From Chloroflexota bacterium (GTDB taxonomy: Bacteria; Chloroflexota; Anaerolineae; Anaerolineales; Villigracilaceae): a stretch of 64,000 nucleotides of DNA. How positions within the stretch are numbered: the first letter of the stretch is position 1; each line of letters opens with the position of its first letter. The notes under the pieces are model-generated. The model ran no database searches, was not told the DNA's origin, and was given only the letters and a program-made list of their open reading frames with translations. Location of the stretch: the NCBI GenBank assembly GCA_016223135.1, contig JACRPQ010000004.1, positions 930,001 to 994,000 on the forward strand, written 5' to 3'. This document shows, piece after piece, positions 34,653-41,308 of this stretch. Both the position numbers and the translations under genes were made by a program.

Positions 34653-34816
34653 GGCGGCTTTGATCCTCAAAAAGCGGGCATAAAGGTGGATGAAACAGGC
34701 TTTCAGCACAAGTGAGGCGCATTTTACCTTCATTTCCTGCAGAGTGTTAGAAATATCTTACCTTCCCGCGTTGTCCTCTCAAAAGGCGATATAATGCCTC
34801 GTGAAGGAAAAAAAGA

Positions 34817-36223
34817 ATGAACGAAACAGCGTTAACCTGGATTATTTTCATCCTCGCCTTTGGCGGGATGGTGGTTGTGCATGAATTGGGACACTTTATT
34901 GCCGCACGTCTTGTCAAAGTGGAAGTGGAGGAATTTGGCATTGGCTTCCCTACCCCAGGCGCAGTGACCTTTTGGGTCTCGCCCGGTTTCCTCTTTTTGC
35001 ACAGCGGCAGGCGGGTGGAGATTCCCCGCAACTTCCGTATGCCCGTTTGGTGGAGCGAGTTGGTGAATCACGAAGCCAAACTCACAGTTCGGGAGGAAGA
35101 CGGCAAATTCATCCTGCAAGCCATTGAAGCGGTCATCGTCGAAGAACAGCCTTCTACTTCCCAAACGGAATCCCCCGCCAGGCGGCTGGTCAAAGCCGGC
35201 AAAGCGGATGGCGGCATGGAACTGACCGAGGTCATTGCCGAAGTCCACCCCGGCACCCGCTTCACCCTTAACTGGCTGCCCATCGGCGGCTTTGTCCGCC
35301 CGAAAGGCGAAAACGACCCGGAGGTTCCGGGCGGTCTTGCCGCTGCTTCTCCTTGGAAGCGGTTATTTGTGTTGAGCGCGGGTCCCTTCATGAACCTGCT
35401 CACGGCTGTATTGGTCATTGGTCTCATCATCCAGCAGGTGGGCGGCATCATTGCCTCGCCCCCGCCCGATTCCACTGCGCCTCAACAACTCCTCATCACA
35501 GAGGTGGTTGCCGGCAGTCCCGCCGAACAAGGCGGCATTCAAGTGGGCGACATTCTGCTCACCGCCAACGGCGAGCCGCTGACTGCCGCTGACCGCCTCA
35601 GTGCAATCATTCAAGCCAATGCCGATGTTCCCGTCCGTTTTCAGGTTTTGCGAGGCGGCGAGACCCTCGAACTCACCGTCACGCCGCGCATGGACGAACA
35701 GGCGGGCAAACCCAGAATCGGCATCGGCTACTGCCCCGGTTGTGAATTCAAACCGATTACCTCGCTCGCTGAAACCATCGGTTTAAGTCTGCAAGTGACA
35801 GGCGCGCAAATCCATGCGCTCGTTACGCTTCCCATCCGCCTCGTGCGCGGCAGCGTTGACCCTGCACAGGGGCGCCTCATCGGTTTGAAGGGCATTTTCG
35901 ACATCATGTCGCAAAGCGTCTCCAACGACGTGGAAGCCGCCCAGGCACAGCCTCCCGCCGCTTCCTCGGCGCCCAACCCCAACGCGCCCGTGCAGACGCT
36001 TTCCATCATCGCCCTGCTGTCCATCAGCCTCGGCATCTTCAACCTTTTTCCCTTCCCTGCCCTCGATGGCGGACGCATCCTCTTCGTCCTTCCCGAATTG
36101 ATTTTCCGCCGCCGCGTTCCTCACAAACTCGAAAACCTCGTACACGCCGTTGGCATGGCGCTCCTCCTCATCCTGATGATCTACATCAACGTGCGCGATT
36201 TCATTGACCCTGTTATTCCGTAA
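34817..36223 (+). CDS. rseP: RIP metalloprotease (RseP/SpoIVFB-type site-2 protease)
   Basis: This intramembrane zinc protease cleaves membrane-bound regulators such as anti-sigma factors (468 aa). The zinc site is HELGH (H22, E23, H26) in the first helix plus D417 in ALDGGRIL. A PDZ domain spans about 230-305 (SPAEQGGIQVGDILL). Between the HELGH helix and NWLPIGGFVRPKGE there is an insertion of about 80-100 residues (roughly 50-150, partly Ser/Glu-rich) that E. coli RseP lacks. A TATAAT lies at 34790-34795 and GAAGGA precedes the ATG. The next gene starts directly after the stop. Confidence 0.93.
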   Translation: MNETALTWIIFILAFGGMVVVHELGHFIAARLVKVEVEEFGIGFPTPGAVTFWVSPGFLFLHSGRRVEIPRNFRMPVWWSELVNHEAKLTVREEDGKFILQAIEAVIVEEQPSTSQTESPARRLVKAGKADGGMELTEVIAEVHPGTRFTLNWLPIGGFVRPKGENDPEVPGGLAAASPWKRLFVLSAGPFMNLLTAVLVIGLIIQQVGGIIASPPPDSTAPQQLLITEVVAGSPAEQGGIQVGDILLTANGEPLTAADRLSAIIQANADVPVRFQVLRGGETLELTVTPRMDEQAGKPRIGIGYCPGCEFKPITSLAETIGLSLQVTGAQIHALVTLPIRLVRGSVDPAQGRLIGLKGIFDIMSQSVSNDVEAAQAQPPAASSAPNPNAPVQTLSIIALLSISLGIFNLFPFPALDGGRILFVLPELIFRRRVPHKLENLVHAVGMALLLILMIYINVRDFIDPVIP

Positions 36224-37231
36224 ATGAACACGAAGAAAACCTCCTTCCAAACCGTCCTTGACTCTCTGCTCGACACGGGTAAAGACTTCCCGCGCCGCTA
36301 CCTGCAATATTTCTCCGACATTGGGCCTCTCGAACTCAAGACCCTGCTGGATGTCTGGTCCCGCGTCAAACCGGACCGAAAGCTGTCCCTGCTCAAAGGA
36401 TTAAAGGCATCGGCTGACAACGATACCCTCGTCAACTACGACGACTTCGCCCGTGCCATCCTGCACGACCCGGATGCCTCCGTCCGCGTGCAAGCCATCC
36501 GCCTGCTCGACGAATGCGAAGACACCCACCTTATTCCTGCCTTCATCGAACTGTTGAAGAACGACCCGAATGCCGGCGTGCGGGCGCAGGCGGCGGCGGC
36601 GCTGGGCTTGTTTGTGGACCTCGGCGAACTGGAGGAGATTGCAGAAGAAGCCTACGGGGAGGTCCATGCCGCTTTGCTGGAATCAGCCCAAGGGGCGGAT
36701 GAAGCGAAAGTCCGCCGCAATGCCTTGGAGGCGCTGGGCTGGTCGTCGAATCCCAATGTTGTTGCGTTGATCGAATCCGCCTTTGAAGGCAGTATTGACT
36801 GGAAGGTCAGCGCGCTGACCGCCATGGGGCGCTCCGCCGACGACCGCTGGGAAGACCGTGTACTGCGCTCCCTGCTCGATGATAATGTGAAAATTCGCAA
36901 AGCCGCCGTGCAGAGTGCGGGCATGTTGGCGTTGAAGTCGGCGCGCCTGCCGCTCCTGCGCATGTTGGAAAGCGAGGAAGATGGCGATGTGATGACCGCC
37001 GTCATTTGGTCGCTTTCGCAGATCGGCGGCGAGGACGTGCAGACTTATCTCGAAACCCTGCTCGATCAGGCGGAGGACGAAGACCTGATTGAGTTTCTCG
37101 AAGACGCCCTCGACAACCTTGCCTTCACTGAAGACCTCGAACGCTTTGACTTGCTGGCTTTCAACCCCGATGATTTGGAAGCCCTCGATGACATTGACGA
37201 GGACGACGAGGAAGATGAAGGAGAGAAGTAA
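36224..37231 (+). CDS. HEAT-repeat protein
   Basis: This 335-aa soluble protein consists of HEAT/armadillo-like repeats: DPDASVRVQAIRLLDEC, DPNAGVRAQAAAALG, DEAKVRRNALEALGW and DNVKIRKAAVQSAGML mark successive units, followed by a strongly acidic tail (last 20 residues mostly Asp/Glu). Such proteins act as scaffolds or, in some cases, phycobilin-lyase-like factors. Its ATG directly follows the rseP stop, so it is probably translationally coupled and may act with the protease. The partner is unknown. Confidence 0.85.
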   Translation: MNTKKTSFQTVLDSLLDTGKDFPRRYLQYFSDIGPLELKTLLDVWSRVKPDRKLSLLKGLKASADNDTLVNYDDFARAILHDPDASVRVQAIRLLDECEDTHLIPAFIELLKNDPNAGVRAQAAAALGLFVDLGELEEIAEEAYGEVHAALLESAQGADEAKVRRNALEALGWSSNPNVVALIESAFEGSIDWKVSALTAMGRSADDRWEDRVLRSLLDDNVKIRKAAVQSAGMLALKSARLPLLRMLESEEDGDVMTAVIWSLSQIGGEDVQTYLETLLDQAEDEDLIEFLEDALDNLAFTEDLERFDLLAFNPDDLEALDDIDEDDEEDEGEK

Positions 37232-37239
37232 GTCGAACA

Positions 37240-37320
37240 GGATGTACAGGATAAGCAGGATATTTTCCCTTAACGAAGGATTATCCTGAATATCCTGTCT
37301 ATCCTGTTTGACAGGACAGG
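37240..37320. repeat. Inverted repeat with AGGATA motifs
   Basis: The left part has AGGATGTACAGGATAAGCAG and the right part TATCCTGTCTATCCTGT in inverted relation, around GAAGGATTATCCTGAATATC. This is intergenic palindromic sequence with no ORF. Confidence 0.6.
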
Positions 37321-37329
37321 CAGTTGCGA

Positions 37330-37367
37330 AATCACGGAGAAGTTTATAATCTCCGTGATTTTCTTTT
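37330..37367 (+). terminator. Rho-independent terminator after the HEAT-repeat gene
   Basis: AATCACGGAGA (37330-37340) pairs with TCTCCGTGATT (37350-37360), followed by TTCTTTT. The loop contains TATAAT (37345-37350), so a promoter for the next gene could overlap the terminator, but no -35 fits. Confidence 0.85.
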
Positions 37368-37379
37368 GGCGGTTAACCA

Positions 37380-38297
37380 ATGACTCTTTCTGTTCTCCTC
37401 AACACGTTTGCCAACAACATTCTTCCGATTCTTCTGCTCGGCGGGGCGGGCTTTACGCTGGGTAAACTCCTGCATGTGGACGCGCGCAGTCTGGGGCGGG
37501 TGGTCTTCTACGTCTTCAGCCCGGTGCTGATCTTCGACCTGCTGGTCAAGAACCAACTCAAGTGGAGCGAAGCAGCGTCGGTCATCGGTTTTACGGTCAC
37601 GATTGTGCTGCTCATGGGATTGCTGGCGTTCCTTTTCGGCAGCTTCCTCAAACTGGAGCGTCCCGCCCTGATTGCCATTGTCATCACGAGCATGTTCGCC
37701 AACACCGGCAACTACGGGCTTCCGCTGGTGGCGTTTGCCTTCGGCGAGAATGCGCTTTCCTATGCAGGCGTGTACTTCATCACCACCACCTTCATGTTCT
37801 ATACGCTGGGGGTCGTCATTGCCTCGCTCGGTCACATGAACCTCAAGGACGCCGTGTTGGGACTGCTCAAACTGCCCACGCTTTACGCTGTGCTTCTTGC
37901 CGTCTTGGTTGTTGAGTTTGGAATCGCAATCCCTGCGCCTCTCCGCCGCGCCGTGGACCTTGCCGCCGGCGGGACGATTCCGCTCATGCTCGTCCTGCTG
38001 GGTGTGCAAATGAAAGATGTGGTCCTGAACGGCAACCGCCGCGCCCTATCCATCAGTGTGGGCTTGCGCCTGTTTGCCGCCCCGCTCATCGGGCTGGGGC
38101 TGGCGGCGTTGTATGGCATTCAGGGCTTTGCCCGTCAGGGAGCCGTGACGCAGGCTTCGATGCCGAGCATGGTCAGCGCGACGGTGCTGGCGGCGGAATA
38201 CCATCTCGACTCCAAACTCATTGCGGCGGCGGTGTTCGTCAGCACACTGCTCAGCCCGTTGACGCTCACACTGCTGTTGGTGTTTCTGGGTAGTTGA
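37380..38297 (+). CDS. AEC family transporter (auxin efflux carrier-like)
   Basis: This is an integral membrane protein (305 aa) with about 10 helices in two groups of five around a central charged loop. Conserved features are ILLLGGAGFTLGKLL in helix 1, TSMFANTGNYGLPL in the first half and QASMPSMVSATVLAAEY in the second. Bacterial members export or import organic acids or amino acids; the substrate here is unknown. The next gene starts 1 nt after the stop. Confidence 0.88.
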   Translation: MTLSVLLNTFANNILPILLLGGAGFTLGKLLHVDARSLGRVVFYVFSPVLIFDLLVKNQLKWSEAASVIGFTVTIVLLMGLLAFLFGSFLKLERPALIAIVITSMFANTGNYGLPLVAFAFGENALSYAGVYFITTTFMFYTLGVVIASLGHMNLKDAVLGLLKLPTLYAVLLAVLVVEFGIAIPAPLRRAVDLAAGGTIPLMLVLLGVQMKDVVLNGNRRALSISVGLRLFAAPLIGLGLAALYGIQGFARQGAVTQASMPSMVSATVLAAEYHLDSKLIAAAVFVSTLLSPLTLTLLLVFLGS

Positions 38298-38298
38298 C

Positions 38299-39495
38299 AT
38301 GCGAGTCGTCAATTCGTTTTTGGCGTTCCTGCTTGTCCTGTTATTGTGGGGTGTAAAGCCGGCGCGCGCCCAAACAGGCGTTGACATGGAACTCGCCGCC
38401 TCCATCCAATTTGGGGAGGCAATCACCTTCACGGCGAGGCTCAAATCGCCGCTTGCCTTTCAAAACGCCTCTCTCTTCATCCATGATTCTGCGCGGGACG
38501 TTACCTATTCCCAGCCTGTGACCTTCGACGCGAACGGCGTCTCGGAATTTCGCTTCGACGTGAGGCAGAGCGCCCTGCGTCCGTTCACCACCCTGCTCTG
38601 GCGCTACGAACTGACCCTCGCCGGCGGGAGCGTCGTCCAAAGTCCGACGGGTTCGATCCGTTATGACGACACCCGCTTCGCCTGGCAGACCTTGGAATCG
38701 GGGGCGCTTCGCCTCCACTGGTACAACGGCGACGAGGCGTTCGGTCTTGCCGCGTTGAATGCCGCGCAGGCGGGGCTTCAAAAGGTCAGCAGTTTCTTCC
38801 CTCCCGACCTCTCCCAGCCCATTGACATTTACCTCTACGCCAGCGAAAGCGACCTGCACGGCGCGCTGCCCGGCGCGGAGGCTTGGGCGGCGGGTCATGC
38901 CGATTCGGGGGCGGGCGTGATCACGGTCACGGTGGAGACGGGCGCGAATCAAGGCATCCTTATGGAGCAACGCATCCCTCACGAGCTCATGCACGTCCTG
39001 CTTGCCCGTCAAGTCGGCGCCGGCTACCGGAACATCCCGGCTTGGTTGAGGGAAGGCATGGCGGCGCTGGCGGAACTCTATCCGAATCCCGATTACGACG
39101 GAGTCCTGGCAGACGCCGCCGCGCGCGATGCCTTGATTCCCATACGGGACTTGTGCGCCTCTTTCTCCCCTCAAGTTGACTCAGCGTTTCTAGCCTATGC
39201 CCAATCCCGATCCTTTACCCACTATCTGCGCGACATCTATGGCGTGGACGGCTTGCTGACTCTCGCCCGCGTTTATGCCAACGGTGTGACCTGCGAGCGC
39301 GGCCCCGAGCGCGCCTTTGGCGTGACGTTTGTAAAACTCGAACGGGACTGGCGGATGGAGGTTTTGGGGCAGGAAAGCCTTTCAGCCACGCTGGAAGCGT
39401 TTATGCCGTATCTGGTATTGTTATGCGTCGTGGTGGTTTTCCCGTTGATTGGCATTCTCAATTCCCTGCGGAAGAAAGGAGCTGCTCATGGATGA
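38299..39495 (+). CDS. Membrane-anchored zinc metallopeptidase (peptidase MA-like)
   Basis: This protein (398 aa) has a signal peptide (about 1-24, ending PARAQ) and a C-terminal helix (about 365-390), with the catalytic domain outside. The gluzincin site is H228-E229-L-M-H232 with the second Glu E252 in WLREGMAALAE, as in peptidase MA-like proteins. An N-terminal beta-rich domain (about 30-130) precedes it. Substrates are unknown. The gene overlaps the acylphosphatase start by 8 nt. Confidence 0.85.
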   Translation: MRVVNSFLAFLLVLLLWGVKPARAQTGVDMELAASIQFGEAITFTARLKSPLAFQNASLFIHDSARDVTYSQPVTFDANGVSEFRFDVRQSALRPFTTLLWRYELTLAGGSVVQSPTGSIRYDDTRFAWQTLESGALRLHWYNGDEAFGLAALNAAQAGLQKVSSFFPPDLSQPIDIYLYASESDLHGALPGAEAWAAGHADSGAGVITVTVETGANQGILMEQRIPHELMHVLLARQVGAGYRNIPAWLREGMAALAELYPNPDYDGVLADAAARDALIPIRDLCASFSPQVDSAFLAYAQSRSFTHYLRDIYGVDGLLTLARVYANGVTCERGPERAFGVTFVKLERDWRMEVLGQESLSATLEAFMPYLVLLCVVVVFPLIGILNSLRKKGAAHG

Positions 39496-39784
39496 TCAAC
39501 CTGAATTGATTCGTGCGCACGTGTGGGTGAAGGGACGCGTGCAGGGCGTGGGCTTTCGCGCGCACGTGGAATTTTACGCGCGGCAAATCGGCGTCACGGG
39601 CTGGGTGAGGAATGTGGACTATGACACGGTCGAGGCGGTGGCGGAAGGGGAACGCGCCAAGGTCGAACGCTTCATCGAGATCATGAAAGAAGGTCCGCGC
39701 ATGGCGCGGGTGGACGAGTCAAGAGTGGAATGGGAAAACCCGACAGGCGAGTTTCGGGAATTTGGGGTGAGGAGGAGTTTGTAG
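39488..39784 (+). CDS. acyP: Acylphosphatase
   Basis: It hydrolyses acyl phosphates (98 aa). The catalytic Arg is R24 in GRVQGVGFRAHVEFYA and the Asn is N42 in TGWVRNVDYDTVEA. The frame is open upstream to 39449, but GAAAGGAG precedes ATG 39488. Start overlaps the preceding gene. Convergent with radC, 2 nt apart. Confidence 0.95.
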   Translation: MDDQPELIRAHVWVKGRVQGVGFRAHVEFYARQIGVTGWVRNVDYDTVEAVAEGERAKVERFIEIMKEGPRMARVDESRVEWENPTGEFREFGVRRSL

Positions 39785-39786
39785 CG

Positions 39787-40494
39787 TTACGCAAACCCCA
39801 AACCTCGCTCCTTCAACGATACCCAGCGTCCCTGTCCGATGACCAGGTGATCCAGAACTTCCACATCGAGCAACTTGCCTGCCTGTACGATGGCGCGTGT
39901 CACAGCCACGTCATCGGGGCTGGGGGTCGGGTCGCCGCTCGGATGGTTGTGGATGACGATGATTGCCGAGGCGTTCTTGCGAACCGCCTCTTTGAAGATT
40001 TCTCCCACGCGTACTTGCGAGGAATTGACCGAGCCTTTATACACCTCCACAGTTTCCAGAACGCGATTTCTTCTATCGAGCAATATCACGCGCAGATGCT
40101 CCTGCTCCAGCGCGGACATTTCGTATGAAACCAGCACGGCGGCGTCGGCGGGGGAGTTGATGGCGGGACGTTCTTCGGGCGCTTCCAACGTCAGGCGTCG
40201 TCCCAGTTCGATGGCGGCTTTGATTTGGGCGGCTTTGGCGTCGCCAAGTCCGTGCTGTTTTTTGAGTTCGGCAAAGGGCACGCGGTGCAGTCCAATCAAC
40301 CCGCCGAATGTGTTGAGCAGGCGCTGTCCTACGGCGACAGCATTCTCGCCTTTCACGCCAACGCGGAGCAGGATGGCGATTAATTCGGCATTGCTCAAGG
40401 CTTGGGGACCGAGGCTTGCCAGCCTTTCGCGCGGACGATCCGCTTCGTGCAGGTCGGTGATGCGATAGATGGGTTTGGGTGCAGGGTTGGGCAT
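39787..40494 (-). CDS. radC: RadC family JAMM-domain protein
   Basis: This 235-aa protein is of typical RadC length. An N-terminal helix-hairpin-helix region (about 20-100; [30 protein letters not shown]) precedes the MPN/JAMM domain (about 110-230) with the metal-binding [14 protein letters not shown]. The historic DNA-repair label is not well supported in other bacteria; the exact function is unknown. It lies on the minus strand and converges on acyP. Confidence 0.95.
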   Translation of the reverse strand: MPNPAPKPIYRITDLHEADRPRERLASLGPQALSNAELIAILLRVGVKGENAVAVGQRLLNTFGGLIGLHRVPFAELKKQHGLGDAKAAQIKAAIELGRRLTLEAPEERPAINSPADAAVLVSYEMSALEQEHLRVILLDRRNRVLETVEVYKGSVNSSQVRVGEIFKEAVRKNASAIIVIHNHPSGDPTPSPDDVAVTRAIVQAGKLLDVEVLDHLVIGQGRWVSLKERGLGFA

Positions 40495-40543
40495 GAGGCT
40501 ATCCTTGGCAGGGGAATGTCCCCATTTTACATCCGAACGTTGC

Positions 40544-40572
40544 TTGACATCCCCTACTCCCTCAAGTAGAAT
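40544..40572 (+). promoter_or_regulatory. Promoter of the tRNA-Ala pair
   Basis: TTGACA (40544-40549) and TAGAAT (40567-40572) are 17 nt apart, 18 nt before the first tRNA. No further promoter or T-tailed terminator is visible before the T-box leader, so this promoter may also drive leuS. Confidence 0.85.
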
Positions 40573-40590
40573 ACGCCTCGCTTTGTGAAC

Positions 40591-40663
40591 GGGCCTGTAG
40601 CGCAGTTGGGAGCGCGCCTCAATCGCACTGAGGAGGTCAGGGGTTCGAATCCCCTCAGGTCCA
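40591..40663 (+). tRNA. tRNA-Ala (anticodon CGC)
   Basis: This 73-nt cloverleaf has acceptor GGGCCTG/CAGGTCC with the G3-U70 pair that identifies alanine tRNAs. The anticodon stem is CCTCA/TGAGG with loop ATCGCAC, giving CGC, which reads GCG. The T loop is TTCGAAT. The 3' CCA is not encoded. Confidence 0.95.
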
Positions 40664-40671
40664 CCTGTTCA

Positions 40672-40742
40672 GTAATCAGTGTTCAGTCATCAGTAATCCG
40701 CCACTGAACTGCACAGGGAACTGATCACTGAAAACTGAAGAC
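40672..40742. repeat. TCAGTNA-type heptamer repeats between the tRNA genes
   Basis: Variants of CAGTAAT, CAGTGTT and CAGTCAT are followed by the complementary ACTGA forms, making a loose palindrome in the spacer of the two tRNA genes. The family is the same as at 18378-18414 and inside leuS at 42419-42446. Confidence 0.65.
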
Positions 40743-40751
40743 CGTCCACCC

Positions 40752-40824
40752 GGGCCCATAGCGCAGTTGGGAGCGCGTCTCAATGGCATTGAGAAGGTCG
40801 GGGGTTCGAATCCCCCTGGGTCCA
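40752..40824 (+). tRNA. tRNA-Ala (anticodon GGC)
   Basis: This 73-nt cloverleaf has acceptor GGGCCCA/TGGGTCC, again with G3-U70. The anticodon stem is TCTCA/TGAGA with loop ATGGCAT, giving GGC, which reads GCC and GCT. The T loop is TTCGAAT. No encoded CCA. Confidence 0.95.
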
Positions 40825-40855
40825 CTAATGTAAAGCAAGTCTCAGACTTGCTCAA

Positions 40856-41153
40856 CAAAAGTCACGGCAGGAGTAGTAAGTCATCCCGTCAGCGAGAAGG
40901 GAGAGCGAGGTGAAAGCCCTTCAGCGGCATCGAACGGGAATGCCAATCAACAAGACCGAACTCGCCTGACCACCCCCAAGGGAGACTGCGCTGGTGAATC
41001 GCAGTAGTCAGCGCCGGGCATGCCCGTTATAGCAAAGAAAGTGACGTTTGCAGGTTTGAACGTTGAGACGTTTGAACGTTCCAACTTGAAAACGTAATTC
41101 GGGTGGTACCGCGGAGAGAACTCTTCGTCCCTGCTGTGGATGAAGGGTTTTTT
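40856..41153 (+). promoter_or_regulatory. T-box leader of leuS
   Basis: The T-box core GGGTGGTACCGCG lies at 41101-41113 and contains the bulge that pairs with the tRNA acceptor end. It is followed by a terminator, CTTCGTCC (41123-41130) with GGATGAAG (41138-41145) and GGTTTTTTG. The probable specifier is CTC (40961-40963, in GACCGAACTCGCC), a leucine codon that fits the downstream gene. Uncharged tRNA-Leu should stabilise the antiterminator and allow leuS transcription. The linker at about 41045-41095 consists of octamers of the type GTTTGAAC. The 5' boundary is approximate. Confidence 0.92.
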
Positions 41154-41191
41154 GTTTTGTGGTAACTATCATTACAGCGCAAGGCAGTCAA

Positions 41192-41245
41192 ACGTTAGAG
41201 AACGTCCGCCTACGCTCGCAGCGTAAGAGACGCTCTCTAGCGTCG
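41192..41245. repeat. Paired-hairpin repeat (AGAG/CTCT loops) before leuS
   Basis: ACGTT-AGAG-AACGT (41192-41205) and GACGCT-CTCT-AGCGTC (41229-41244) are two short hairpins with complementary loops, in the same order as at 50268-50318. They lie between the T-box terminator and leuS and would be part of the leuS mRNA. Confidence 0.8.
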
Positions 41246-41308
41246 GATGACCGACAACCTGGCATCCACACCCTGAAACCCAAAACCTGAAACATGGAAG
41301 AGGTCAAA

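Noticed and set aside
37308-37350. Promoter TTGACA (37308-37313) with TATAAT (37345-37350) for the AEC transporter
   Set aside because: The spacer is 31 nt and the TATAAT is in the loop of the terminator hairpin, so the pair cannot form a normal promoter.
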